Source: Prorocentrum cordatum
Lineage: Eukaryota > Sar > Dinophyceae > Prorocentrales > Prorocentraceae
DNA length: 60,000 bases
Direction of reading: 5' to 3'
NCBI GenBank assembly: GCA_963575745.1
Contig: CAUYUJ010017657.1
Span: 104,001 to 164,000, forward strand
Shown: in pieces, positions 41,633 through 53,421 of the stretch
How positions within the stretch are numbered: the first letter of the stretch is position 1
Layout: each line of letters opens with the position of its first letter
Position numbers and translations under genes: made by a program
Notes under the pieces: model-generated
The model's input: the letters and a program-made list of their open reading frames with translations, nothing else
Told to the model about the DNA's origin: nothing
Database searches by the model: none

Positions 41633-42625
41633 GTTGGCAAGAAAAATCTCGACGGAACTTTTGATGACTTTTGCTCGGTTGAAAATTTCGTTCTCGAAAT
41701 TTGACAATTCGTTAGAGCTCTAATATTTTTTCCCGTGATATTCGATCTTATTCCCGCTCTCCATCTTGATCTCAGCTCGATCGGGTAACTTTGAAGGCCA
41801 AAAAGCACTCTGGCGGGATCGGCCGTTTCGAGTGATCTTGATATGCGCTGACGGTTTTCTGAACATAACTCGAGCTCTAGGGCAGGTACAGAGCTGGTAA
41901 GCACAGCTAATGCATGCAGAATGATCAGGCGCGTTCGCCTGTTGAACCGAGAGGTCTGAACTCGGTCTGTCAGCTGAGCTAGATCCGCAAACCTGTTTGT
42001 ATTATTTAAGTAAACTTGGTACGTGTTGTCGGTATTTTATACTTAACTCGAGCTGTAGGGCAGCTGCAGTGCTGGTAAGCACTCGTATCGCACTCAGAAT
42101 GATCAGACGCGTTCGCCTATCGAATCGATAGGTCTAAACTCGGTCTGCTAGCCGAGCTAGGTCTGCAAACCTATTCGTATTACTCGAGTCAACTTGATAC
42201 GCGTTCTCGGTATTTCCTACTTAACTCGAGCTGTAGGCAGCTACAGTGCTGGTAAGCACACCTACCGCACTCAGAATTATCAGACGCGTTCGCCGGTTCA
42301 ATACAGAGCTCTGAACTCGGTCTGTTGCGCGATCCAGAATCACGAATCTGTTCGTATTCTTCCAGTCATATTGAGAGCTATTGTCGGCGTTCTGCACTTA
42401 ATTCGGGCTGTAGGGAGGCTGTAGGGCGGGTAATCACAGGAATCGATTCGGAGACATCAGACGCGTGCGTCTGTCGCATTCAGAGGTCTGAACTCCGTCT
42501 GATACTCGAGTTGGGCTGAAAAACTATTCGTTCTCTGCAATTTTTTCCGACAGTATATGTTGTCAGGAAGCTCTACGAGTCCCCCGGCGGTAACAAAGGT
42601 TGACGGTTTACCGCCGGCGCCCAGT
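41633..42625 (-). repeat. T-S-H unit R4
   Basis: 993 bp. The last 600 or so bases are the close reverse complement of 23327-23930, including the hybrid S monomer and ATATACTGTCGG next to H, which links the plus and minus arms by descent. Confidence 0.84.
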
Positions 42626-43999
42626 TGGCAAGAAAAATCTCGACGGAACTTTTGGTGACTTTTGCTCGGTTGAAAATTTTGTTCTCGAAATTTGACCATT
42701 CGTTAGAGCTCTAGTATTTTTTCCCGTGATATTCGATCTTATTCCCGCTCGCCATCTTGATCTCAGCTCGATCGGGTAACTTTGAAGGCCAAAAAGCACG
42801 GTGGCGGGAACGGCCGTTTCGAGTCATCTTGCTACGGGCTGTCGGTATTTTCAACTTAACTCGAGCTGTAGGGCAGCTACAGTGCCTGTAAGCACAGCTA
42901 TCGCACTCAGAATCATCAGGCGCGTTCGCCTGTTCAATCCAGAGGTCTGAACTCGGTCTGCTACCCGAGCTAGGTCCGCAAATCTATTCGTATTATTCGA
43001 GTCAACTTGATACGCGTTGTCGGTATTTTCTACTTAACTCGAGCTGTAGGGCAGCTACAGTGCTGGTAAGCACACCTATCGCACTCAGAATCATCAGGCG
43101 CGTTCGCCTGTTGAATCCAGAGGTCTGAACTCGGTCTGCTAGCCGAGCTAGGTCCGCAAACCTATTCGTATTATTCGAGTCAACTTGATACGCGTTGTCG
43201 GTATTTTCTGCTTAACTCGAGGTCTAGGGCAGCTACAGTGCTGGTAAGCACACCTATCGCACTCAGAATCGTCAGGCGCGTTCGCCTGTTAAATCCATAG
43301 GTCTAAACTCGGTCTGCTAGCTGGGCTAGGTCCGCAAACCTATTCGTATTATTCGAGTCATCTTGACAAACGCTCTCGGTTTTCTGTACTTAACTCGAGC
43401 TTTAGGGCAGTTACAGAGCCTATAGTCACATAAATCGATTGGGAATCATCGGGCGCGTTTGTCTGTTGTATCGAGAGCTCTGAACTCGGCCTGCTGCCCG
43501 AGCTAGCTTCGCGAAACTATTCGTATTCTCCGAATCATCGTGCAACGTGCTCTCAATTTTCTGCACTCAACTCGTGCTGGGGGAGGGCTACAGTGCTGCG
43601 GGTCATAGAAATCGATTTGCACACATCAGACGCGTTCGTTGGACGATTCGAAAGCTCAGAACTTGATTTGCTGCTCGAAACAGATTCGCGAAACTATTGT
43701 ATTATTCGAGTCATTCTGAGAGATGCTCTCGGTTTTCTGCACTTAACTCGGGCTGTCGGGGGGCTGCAGGGCTGGTAATCACATGAGTCGATTCGCAGAC
43801 ATCAGACGCGTCCGCCTGTCGCATTGCGAGGTCTGAACTCGGTCTGATACTCGAACTGGATTGCGAAACTGTTTGTTTTTTTGTTAGAGTCATGGAAACT
43901 AGTCGTTCTCTGGATTATTTCCCACTCTATATACTGTCAGGAAGCTCTACGAGTCCCCCGGCGGTAAGAAAGGTTGACGGTTTACCGCCGGCGCCCAGT
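42626..43999 (-). repeat. T-S-H unit R5, long
   Basis: 1374 bp, joined directly to R4 (CCCAGT|TGGCAAG). T-b tail, about seven S monomers, H ending GCGCCCAGT next to a B head fragment. Confidence 0.83.
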
Positions 44000-44178
44000 G
44001 CGGCGTTCCGCGCTTGGCTTTGCTATTCGGGTTTTGGACGCTTACAAGTTGGCCGACCGGACGTTAAGAGACAATGTGGTGACTTCGGGTCGGTTTTGCA
44101 AAGATTAACTCGTAGAGCTTCCCTTAGCAAGTTATTGCTGGAAGCTTAAGAGTAATTCCGGGGAGCTGGAGAGCTAGT
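44000..44178 (-). repeat. B head fragment, F scrap, D
   Basis: B head (GCGGCGTTCCGCGCTTGGC to GGACGCTTACAAGT, 44000-44049), F start (TGGCCGACCGGACG to AAAGATT), D (44106-44178, GGGGAGCTGG variant). Confidence 0.8.
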
Positions 44179-45218
44179 TGGCAACAAAAATCTCGACGAA
44201 CCTTTTGCTGACTTTTGGTCGGTTGAAAATTTTGTTCTTCAAATTTGACAATTCGTTTCAGTTCTAGTATTTTTTCCCATGCTATTCGATCTTATCTCCG
44301 CTCGCCATCTTGATCTGAGCTCGATCGGGTAACTTTCAATGCCAAAAAGCAGGCAGGCGGGAACGGCCGTTTCGAGTCATCTTGATACGCGTTGTCAGTA
44401 TTTTGTCTTCAACTCGAGCTGTAGGACTGCTACAGAGCTGGTAAGCACACCTATTGCATTCAGAATCATCAGCCGCGTTCGCCTGTTGAATCGAGAGGTC
44501 TGAACTCGGTCTGCTAGCCGAGCTAGGTCCGCAAACCTATTCGTATTATTCGAGTCATCTTGACAGATGCTCTCGGTCTTCGGTACTTAACTCGAGCTGT
44601 GGGGCAGCTACAGAGCTCATAGTCACAAAAATCGATTGGGAGTCATCACGCGTTCGTCTGTTGAATCGAAAGCTTTGAACTCGGTCTGCTGCCCGAGCTA
44701 GGTTCGCGAAACTATGCGTATTCTCCGAATCATCTTCGGAAGTTCTCTCATTTTTCTGCACTCAACTTGTGCTGGGAGAGGGCTACAGTGCTGCTGGTCA
44801 CATAAATCGTTTCGGACACATCAGGCGCGTCCGTCCGTCGAACCCAAAGCTCGAAACTTGGTCTGCTGCTCGAACTAGGTCCGCGAAACTATTATATTAT
44901 TCGAGTCATCCTGGGAGATGCTGTCGGTTTTCTGCATTTGACTCGGGCTGTAGGGGGGCTGCAGGACTGGTAATCACATGAGTCGATTCGTAGACATCAG
45001 ACGCGTCCGCCTGTCGCACTCAAGTCTGAACTCGTTTGATATATTCGAACTGTGTTGCGAAACTGCTTGTTTTTTTTGAGTCATCTAGAGAGGTCCGAAA
45101 TCGCTTGGGCTGAAAAACTAGTCGTTCTCTGGAATTTTCTCCACATTATATACTGTCAGGAAGCTCTACGAGTCCCCCGGCGGTAAGAAAGGTTGACGGT
45201 TTACCGCCGGCGCCCAGT
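44179..45218 (-). repeat. T-S-H unit R6
   Basis: 1040 bp, T-b tail with GGCAACAAAAATC start, S monomers, H. The first S monomer has TGTCTTCAACTCGAGC rather than TACTTAACTCGAGC. Confidence 0.83.
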
Positions 45219-45502
45219 TGAAAGATATTCGACAATTTATTTTGAAGAACCAGATTTTTCTCACGTGTACTGGGTTCTGACGCGTCTGCCAGTAAAATTT
45301 TCAGGTCTGTAGCTTCAATATTTCTACCAAAAGACTTGCAGGAACCAGTTTTGGATGGAAACCGAAAAATCGTGATTTTTCGATTTTCTCGGCTCTCACT
45401 TCAGAAGCTTTCTTGATGTGTTTCGAGGAGCGCTGTGCAAGAAAAGAGCTCTACGAGGTGTCCGGCGGTAACCTGGTTGACGGTTTACCGCCGGTTCCCA
45501 GT
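45219..45502 (-). repeat. F repeat, 5'-truncated
   Basis: 284 bp starting TGAAAGATATTCGAC; hairpin TAA/TTTA intact; ends GGTTCCCAGT. Similar to the F at 41165. Confidence 0.82.
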
Positions 45503-45649
45503 TTCCAGCGTCCCGCGCATCGTTTCAGGCAGCCGGGCAGAGGTCCCCGTAACTCGTAGAGCTTCCCTTAGCTAGTAACTCGTAGAGCTTCCCTTAGCAA
45601 GTCATTGCTGGAAGCTTAAGAGTAATTGCGGGGAGCTGGAAAGCTAGTT
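45503..45649 (-). repeat. B fragment, D half, D
   Basis: B part TTCCAGCGTCCCGCGCATCG to GGTCCCCGT (45503-45550), a 26-bp D half, then a D with GCGGGGAGCTGG. The same B part to D-half succession occurs at 36.75-36.82 kb. Confidence 0.78.
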
Positions 45650-47372
45650 GGCAAGAAAAATCTCGACGGACCTTTTGGTGACTTTTGGTCGGTTGAAAAT
45701 TTTGTTCTCAAAATTTGACTATTCGTTAGAGCTCTAGTATTTTTTCCCATGATATTCGATCTTATTCCCGCTCGCCATCTTGATATCAGCTCGATCGGGT
45801 AACTTTGAAGGCCAAAACGCAGGCAGGCGGGAACGGCCGTTTCGAGCCATCTTGATACGCGCTGTCGGTTTTCTCAAGATAACTCGAGCTTCAGGACAAC
45901 TACAAAGCTGGTCAGCACAGCTAATGCATTGAGAATGATCAGGCGCGTTCGCCTGTTGAATCCAGAGGTCTGAACCCGGTCTGCTAGCCGAGCTAGGGTC
46001 GCAAAGCTATTCGTATTATTCGAGTCATTGTAGCAGACGCTCTCGGTTTTTCGTACTTCACTCGATCTGTAGGGCAGCCACAGAGCTGATAATCACAGAA
46101 ATCGATTGAGAACTATCAGGCGCGTTCGTCTGTTGAATCAAGAGCTCTGAACTCGGCCTGCTCCCCGAGCTAGGTTCGCGAACATATTTGTATTGTTCGA
46201 GTCATCTTGGGAAGTGCTCTAGGTTTTCTGTACTTAAATCGTGCTGGGGGAGGGCTACAGTGCTGCTGGCCACAGGAATCGATTTCGAGACATCAGGCGC
46301 GTCCGTTCGTCGAACCGAGAGCTCGGAACTCGAATTCGCTCTGCTAGCCGAGCTAGGTCCGCAAACCTATTCGTATTATTTGAGTCAACTTGATACGTGT
46401 TGTCGGTATTGTCTACTTAGCTCGAGCTGTGGGGCAGTTACAGTGCTGGTAAGCACACCTATTGCACTCAGAATCATTAGGCGCGTTCGCCTGTTGAATC
46501 CATAGGTCTGAATTCGGTCTGCTAGCCGAGCTAGGTCCGCAAACCTATCCGTATTATTCGATTCAACTTGATACGCGTTGTGGGTATTTTGTACTTAATC
46601 CGAGCTGCAGGGCAGCTACAGTGCTGTAAGCACAGCTATCGCACTCAGAATCATTAGACGCGTTCGCCTCTTGACTCCAGAGGTCTGAACTCGGTCTGCT
46701 AGCCGAGCTAGGTCCGCAAATCTTCATTATTATTTGAGTCATCTTCACAAACGCTCTCGGTATTTTCTGTACTTAACTCGAGCTGTAGGCAGCTACAGAG
46801 CCTACAGCCACATAAATCGATTGAGAATTATCGGACGCGTTTGTCTGTTGTATCGAGAGCTCTGAACTCGGCCTGCTGTGCGAGCTCGGTTCGCGAAACT
46901 ATTCGTCGAATCATCGTGAACATTGCTCTCAATTTTCTGCACTCAACTCGTGCTGCGGCGGGAGGGCTACAGTGCTGCGGGTCATAGAAATCGATTTGCA
47001 CACATCAGGCGCGTTCGTTGGTCGATTCGCGAGCTCAGAACTTGGTCTACTTCTCGAAACAGGTCTGCGAAACTATTATATTATTCGAGTCATCCTGAGA
47101 GATGCTGTCGGTTTCCTGCACTTAACTCGGGCTGTAGGGGGGCTACAGGGCTGGTAATCACATGAGTGGATTCGCAGATATCAGACGCGCCCGCCTGTCG
47201 CATTCAGAGGTCTGAACTCGGTCTGATGACGCGTCCGCTTGTCGCATTCAGAGGTCAAACAATATTCACTATGAGTCAGAATGTTGGTAGGTGCTCTCGG
47301 TTTTCTCAGCTTGGAAGCTCTACGAGTTCCCCGGCGGTAACCAAGGTTGACGGTTTACCGCCGGCGCCCAGT
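45650..47372 (-). repeat. T-S-H unit R7, longest unit
   Basis: 1723 bp, T-b tail, about nine S monomers, H. From about 46335 to the end it is nearly identical to 47772-48807 of the next unit. Next to H, two S-end segments (GACGCGCCCGCCTGTCG and GACGCGTCCGCTTGTCG) are fused. Confidence 0.83.
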
Positions 47373-47442
47373 AACTCGTAGAGCTTCCCTTAGCTAGTTA
47401 TAGCTGGAAGCTAAGAGTAATTCCGGCGCGCGGAGAGCTAGT
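47373..47442 (-). repeat. D element
   Basis: AACTCGTAGAGCTTCCC to GCGGAGAGCTAGT, with one base missing in the CGCGCTGG palindrome. Confidence 0.85.
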
Positions 47443-48807
47443 TGGCTCGAAAAAAAAGAACTGAACTTTTCACAACTTTTGGTCGGTTGAAAATTATGTT
47501 CTCGAAATTCAGCAATTCGTTTGAGCTCTAGTATTTTTTCTCGTGATATTGGATCTTATTCCCGCTCGCCATCTTGATCTCAGCTCGATCGGGTACCTTT
47601 TACTGCCAAAAAGCACACTGGCGGGAACGGCCGTTTCGAGTCATCTTGATACGCATTGTCGGTATTTTGTACTTAACTCCAGCTGTAGGACAGCTACAGA
47701 GCTGGTAAGCACAGCTATCGCACTCAGAATCATCAGGCGCGTTCGCCTGTTGAATCCAGAGGTCTGAACTCGCTCTGCTAGCCGAGCTAGGTCCGCAAAC
47801 CTATTCGTATTATTCGAGTCAACTTAATACGCGTTGTCGGTATTTTCTACTTAGCTCGAGCTGTGGGGCAGCTACAGTGCTGGTAAGCACACCTATTGCA
47901 CTCAGAATCATTAGGCGCGTTCGCCTGTTGAATCCATAGGTCTGAATTCGGTCTGCTAGCCGAGCTAGGTCCGCAAACCTATTCGTATTATTCGATTCAA
48001 CTTGATACGCGTGGTGGGTATTTTGTACTTAATCCGAGCTGCAGGGCAGCTACAGTGCTGGTAAGCACAGCTATCGCACTCAGAATCATCAGACGCGTTC
48101 GCCTCTTGACTCCAGAGGTCTGAACTCGGTCTGCTAGCCGAGCTAGGTCCGCAAATCTATTCTTATTATTCGAGTCATCTTCACAAACGCTCTCGGTATT
48201 TTCTGTACTTAACTCGAGCTGTAGGCAGCTACAGAGCCTACAGCCACATAAATCGATTGAGAATTATCGGGCGCGTTTGTCTGTTGTATCGAGAGCTCTG
48301 AACTCGGCCTGCTGTGCGAGCTCGGTTCGCGAAACTATTCGTCGAATCATCGTGAACATTGCTCTCAATTTTCTGCACTCAACTCGTGCTGCGGGAGGGC
48401 TACAGTGCTGCGGGTCATAGAAATCGATTTGCACACATCAGGCGCGTTCGTTGGTCGATTCGCGAGCTCAGAACTTGGTCTACTGCTCGAAACAGGTCTG
48501 CGAAACTATTATATTATTCGAGTCATCCTGAGAGATGCTGTCGGTTTCCTGCACTTAACTCGGGCTGTAGGGGGGCTGCAGGGCTGGTAATCACATGAGT
48601 GGATTCGCAGATATCAGACGCGCCCGCCTGTCGCATTCAGAGGTCTGAACTCGGTCTGATGAGACGCGTCCGCTTGTCGCATTCAGAGGTCAAACAATAT
48701 TCACTATGAGTCAGAATGTTGGTAGGTGCTCTCGGTTTTCTCAGCTTGGAAGCTCTACGAGTTCCCCGGCGGTAACCAAGGTTGACGGTTCACCGCCGGC
48801 GCCCAGT
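47443..48807 (-). repeat. T-S-H unit R8
   Basis: 1365 bp, T-c tail (TGGCTCGAAAAAAAAG start). The distal 1.04 kb duplicates R7 at an offset of about 1436 bp. The H right arm has the TTCACC change, which differs from R7. Confidence 0.84.
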
Positions 48808-48905
48808 GCGGCGTTCCGCGCTTGGCTTCGCTATCCGGGTTTTGGACGCTTACAAGTTCCGGCGCGCTGGAGAGCTAGTAACTCGTAGAGCTTCCCTTAG
48901 CAAGT
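48808..48905 (-). repeat. B head fragment, D scrap, D half
   Basis: B head (GCGGCGTTCCGCGCTTGGC, CGCTATCCGGG, GACGCTTACAAGT), D end (TCCGGCGCGCTGG to CTAGT), D half (AACTCGTAGAGC to GCAAGT). Confidence 0.8.
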
Positions 48906-49221
48906 TCCCGGATAGCTCTTTGGAGAGCTAAGGGTTTCAGAGAAGAAGCCGGAGGTGGGTGGTAAGGAGGACACGCCCACGCTCGCCGGTCCACGATCCC
49001 CGGAGCAACTCGCCGGAGTTCGCAGCGGGTCCGGGGGCGTGGCTTCCAAGCGTTTCCCAATACGCGTGGCTCAAGGGTGCGCGAAGCGCTGCGGCAGAGC
49101 TTCGGCAGAGCTTCGCCAGTGCTTGCAGGCACCTAGGAAGAGGTGTCGTTGTTGGTTTCACAGAGCTCGCGCGTCGTAAAAAACGCCCTCGCCTGCGACG
49201 TCTCCAGCGCCCCACGCATCA
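48906..49221 (-). mobile_element. B element, inverted, head-truncated
   Basis: CCCGGATAGC at 48907-48916. The opposite repeat lies in the separate B head fragment at 48808-48857 rather than at this element's end. Diverged at 49130-49200 (AAGAGGTGTCGTTGTTGG). Confidence 0.72.
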
Positions 49222-49283
49222 TACCTCGTAGAGCTCTTCGGCATCGATGAGCTAGAGGAATTCCGGCGCGGGGTGGAGCTAGT
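49222..49283 (-). repeat. E element
   Basis: Complete, ACCTCGTAGAGCTCTTCGG to GGTGGAGCTAGT, preceded by CATCAT. Confidence 0.87.
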
Positions 49284-49621
49284 TGGTCGACCCGGCCAGA
49301 AAGGACAAAGTGGTAACTTTTGGGTGGTTTTGCAATTTTTTGAAAGATATTTGACAATTCATTTTGAGAAAGCAGATTTTTCGCACCTGTAAACGACTAC
49401 GAGGGCCTCTCTGTCTTAGTATGACCTCTGTAGGCGCACTTTTACTATCAAAACACTTGGCGGAACCATCTTGATGTCGACACGAAAAAATCAGTTTTCC
49501 TTTTTTTTCGAGAAATGCTTCCAGAAGCTCTCTCTTTCGACTCAAAGCACTCTTACGCTTGAATTGAGCTCTACGAGGTTCCCGGCGGTGACCAGGTTGA
49601 CGGTTCACCGCCGGCGCCAGT
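49284..49621 (-). repeat. F repeat, full length (TGA/TCA hairpin)
   Basis: 338 bp from TGGTCGACCCGGCC to GGCGCCAGT with both arms matched in the TGA/TCA form. Close to the F at 39326. Confidence 0.86.
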
Positions 49622-49833
49622 TCCAGCAGTCTGGCAGAGGTCGCCGTGCGGCGCTTTGGAGCGCGCTGAGCTCCGCGCCTTGCCTCGCTATCCGGGTTTT
49701 AGACGCTTACAAGTTATTGCTCGAAGCTTAAGAGTAATCCCGGAGCGCTGGAGAGCTAGTTGGCAAGAAAAATACCTCGTAGAGCTCTTCGTCATCGATG
49801 AGCTAGAGGAATTCCGGCGCGGGGTGGAGCTAG
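49622..49833 (-). repeat. B head, D scrap, T scrap, E
   Basis: B head with GGAGCGCGCTGAGCTCCGCG (49622-49713), D end (49714-49760), only 13 bp of T (TGGCAAGAAAAAT), then E (49774-49833). Confidence 0.78.
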
Positions 49834-50170
49834 TTGGCCCAGCTGGCCGAGGCGGACAATGTGACAACTTTTGGGTGGGTTTGCGATTTTTTGAAAGATA
49901 TTCGACAATTTATTTTGAGAAAGCAGATTTTTCGCACCTCTATACGACTATGAGGGCCTCTTCGTCTTAGTATGAGCTCTGTAGGCGCGCTTTTACTATC
50001 AAAACACTTGGAGGAACCATCTTCATGTCGACACGAAAACAACGAATTTTTCTCTTTTTCGAGAAATGCTTCCAGAAGTTCTCTCTTTCGACTGCGAGCT
50101 CTCTTACGCGTGAAAGGAGCTCTACGAGGTTCCCGGCGCTGACCAGGTTGACGGTTCACCGCCGGCGCCC
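49834..50170 (-). repeat. F repeat, full length
   Basis: 337 bp from TGGCCCAGCTGGCC. The left arm is changed (CCGGCGCTGA) against TTCACCGCCGG. The usual AGT end is lost; CGGCGCCC fuses directly to T at TCTCGACGG. Confidence 0.84.
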
Positions 50171-51161
50171 TCTCGACGGACCTTTTGGTGACTTTTGGTC
50201 AGTTGAAAATTTTGTTCTCAAAATTTGACCATTCGTTAGAGCTCTAGTATTTTTTCCCATGATATTCGATCTTATTCCCGCTCGCCATCTTGATCTGAGC
50301 TCGATCGGGTAACTTTGAAGGCCGAAAAGCAGGCAGGCGGGAACGACCGGTTCGAGTCATCTTGATACGCGCTGTCGGTTTTCTCAAGATAACTCGAGCT
50401 TCAGCACAACTACAGAGCTGGTCAGCACAGCTACTGCATTCAGAATGATCAGGCGCGTTCGCCTGTTGAATCCAGAGGTCTGAACGCGGTCTGCTAGCCG
50501 AGCTAGAGTCGCAAACCTATTCGTATTATTCGAGTCATTGTAGCAGACGCTCTCGGTTTTTCGTACTTAACTCGATCTGTAGGGCAGCCGCAGAGCTGAT
50601 AATCACAGAAATCGATTCAGAATTATCAGGCGCGTTCGTCTTCTGAATCAGGAGTTCTGAACTCGGCCTACTCCCGGAGCTAGGTTCGCGAACCTATTGG
50701 TATTGTTTGAGTCATCTTGAGAAGTGCTCTCGGTTCTTCGTACTTAAATCGTGCTGGGGGAGGGCTACAGTGCTGCTGGTCACAGGAATCGATTTCGAGA
50801 CATCAGGCGCGTCCGTTCGTCGAACCGAGAGCTCGGAACTCGGTCTGCTGCTCGAACGAGATCCGCGAAACTGTTGTATTATTCGAGTCATCCTGAGAGG
50901 TACTCTCGGTTTTCTGCACTTAGCTCAGGCTGTATGGGGGGCTGCAGAGCTGGCAATCACAGAAATCGATCCGCAGACATCAGACGCGTCCGCCTGTCGC
51001 ATTCAGAGGTCTGAACTCAGTTTCATACTCGAGCTCGATTTAATCGCTTGGGCTGCAAAACTAGTCGTTCTCTGAAATTCTTTTCAGATTATATATTGTC
51101 AGGAAGCTCTACGAGTCCCCCGGCGGTAAGAAAGGTTGACGGTTTACCGCCGGCGTCCAGT
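50171..51161 (-). repeat. T-S-H unit R9
   Basis: 991 bp; T lacks its first 15 bases or so. T-b core, S monomers, H ending GGCGTCCAGT. Near-neighbour variant of R10. Confidence 0.83.
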
Positions 51162-51235
51162 TGGCCAGAAAGAGCTTCCGTTAGCAAGTTATTGCTGGAA
51201 GCTTAAGAGTAATTCCGGGGAGCTGGAGAGCTAGT
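51162..51235 (-). repeat. F scrap and D
   Basis: TGGCCAGAAAG from F fused within the D start (AGCTTCCGTTAGCAAG), then D to GCTAGT. Confidence 0.78.
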
Positions 51236-52274
51236 TGGCAAGAAAAATCTCGACGGACCTTGTGGTTTTTTTTGGTCGGTTGAAAATTTTGTTCTCAAAA
51301 TTTGACCATTCGTTAGAGCTCCAGTATTTTTTCCCATGATATTCGATCTTATTCCCGCTCGCCATCTTGATCTCAGCTCGATCGGGTAACTTTGAAGGCC
51401 AAAAAGCAGGCAGGCGAGAACGGTCGTTTCGAGTCATCTTGATACGCGCTGTCGGTTTTCCCAGGATAACTCGAGCTTCAGAACAACTACAGAGCTGGTC
51501 AGCACAGCTAATGCATTCAGAATGATCAGGCGCGTTTGCCTGCTGAATCCAGAGGTCTGAACTCGGTCTGCTAGCCGAGCTAGGGTCGCAAACCTATTCG
51601 TACTATTCGAGTCATTGTAGCAGACGTTCTCGGTTTCTCGTACTTAACTCGAGCTGTAGGGCAGCCACAGAGCTGATAATCACAGAAATCTGTTGGAAAT
51701 TATCCGGCGCGTTCGTCTGTTGAATCAAGAGCTCTCAACTCGGCCTCCTCCCCGAGCTAGGTTCGCGAATCTATTGGTATTGTTCGAGTCATCCTGAGAA
51801 GTGCTCTCGGTTTTCTGTTTTTAAATCGTGCTGGGGGAGGGCTACAGTGCTGCTGGTCACAGGAATTGATTTCGAGACATCAGGCGCGTCCGTTCGTCGA
51901 ACCGAGAGCTCGGAACTCGGTCTGCTGCTCGAACGAGATCCGCGAAACTGTTGTATGATTCGAGTCATTCTCTCGGTTGTCTGCACTTAACTCAGGCTGT
52001 ATGGGGGGCTGCAGAGCTGGTAATCACAGGAATCGATTCGCAGACATCAGACGCGTCCGCCTGTCGCACTCGTAGGTCTGAACTCAGTTTCATTCTCGAG
52101 CTCGATTCGAAAACTGTTCGTTTGTTTTGTTAGAGTCATCTTGAGAGGTCTATAATCGCTTGGGCTGAAAAACTAGTCGTTCTCTGAAATTCTTTTCCAC
52201 ATTATATATTGTCAGGAAGCTCTACGAGTCCCCCGGCGGTAAGAAAGGTTGACGGTTTACCGCCGGCGCCCAGT
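51236..52274 (-). repeat. T-S-H unit R10
   Basis: 1039 bp, T-b tail (GGTTTTTTTTGGTC in place of GGTGACTTTTGGTC), S monomers, H ending CGCCCAGT. Confidence 0.83.
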
Positions 52275-53252
52275 TGGCAAGAAAAATCTCGACGGAACTT
52301 TTGCTGACTTTTAGTCGGTTGAAAATTTTGTTCTCGAAATTTGACCATTCGTTAGAGCTCTAATATTTTTCCCGTGATATTCGATCTTATTACCGCTCGC
52401 CATCTTGATCTCAGCTCGATCGGGTAACTTTGAAGGCCAAAAAGCACTCTGGCGGGATCGACCGTTTCGAATCATCCTGATACGCGCTGACGGTTTTCTA
52501 ACCATAACTCGAGCTTTAGGACATCTACAGAGCTGGTAAGCACAGCTAATCGATGCAGAATGATAAGGCGCGTTCGCCTCTTGAATCCAGAGGTCTGAAC
52601 TCGGTTTGCGAGCCGAGCTAGGTCCACAAACCTATTTGTATTATTCGAGTCATCTTGACAGAAACTTTCGGTTTTCTGTACTCAACTCGTGCTTTAAGAC
52701 AGCTACAGAGCTGATATTCACAGAAACTGATTCAGAATCGTCAGTTGCGCTTGTCTGTCTAATCCAGAGCTCTGAACTCGGTGTTCTGCCTGATCTAGAA
52801 TCGCGAAATTATTCGTATTGGTCGAGTCATCTTGAGAAGTGCCCTCGGTTTTCTTCACTCAACTTGCGCTGAGAGGGGGCTACAGTGCTGGTTGTCATAT
52901 GAATCGATTTAAAGAGATCATGCGCGTCCGCCTGTCGAATCCAGAGCTCGGAACTCGGTCTGCTGCCCGAACTAGGTTCGCGAAACTATTGTATTGTTCG
53001 AGTCATCCTGAGAGATGCTGTCAGTTTTCTGCACTGACCTCGGGCTGTAGGGTGGCTGCGGGGCTGGTAATGACAGGAGTCGATTCGCAGACATCAGACG
53101 CGTCCGCTTGTCGCATTCAGAGGCCAAAAAATATTCACTATGCGTCAGAATGTTGGTAGGTGCTTTCGGTTCTCTGAACTTAAGTCGAGCTTGGAAGCTC
53201 TACGAGTTCCCCGGCGGTAACCAAGGTTGACGGTTTACCGCCGGCGCCCAGT
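52275..53252 (-). repeat. T-S-H unit R11
   Basis: 978 bp, joined directly to R10 (CCCAGT|TGGCAAG). T-b tail, then S order and an H lead-in (CTTAAGTCGAGCTTGGAAGC) matching the 970-bp plus-strand units at 4.6-8.4 kb in reverse. Confidence 0.84.
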
Positions 53253-53421
53253 TTTTCCAGGCTCCTAGGCAGATCTTCCATGCGCGCTTTGCAGGGCCCA
53301 CGCATCGTAAACGGCGCCCCTGCAAGCGTCTCCTCCGAGGTTTCCAGCGTCCCGCGCATCGTTTCAGGTGGCCTGGCAGAGGTCCCCGTGCGGCGTTCCG
53401 CGCTTGGCTTCGCTATCCGGG
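53253..53421 (-). mobile_element. B fragment ending in a complete head
   Basis: From TTTTCCAGGCTCCTAGGCAG to GGCTTCGCTATCCGGG (53412-53421). The B tail half is missing. It abuts the next B through T5. Confidence 0.75.

Noticed and set aside
36797-49283. D and E as Helitron-type elements (3' GC palindrome, end CTAG followed by T)
   Set aside because: The 3' end fits a CTRR-T pattern, but the 5' end is ACTCG or ACCTCG, not TC after A, and no Rep/helicase is linked. Left as a possibility inside the shared-motif finding.
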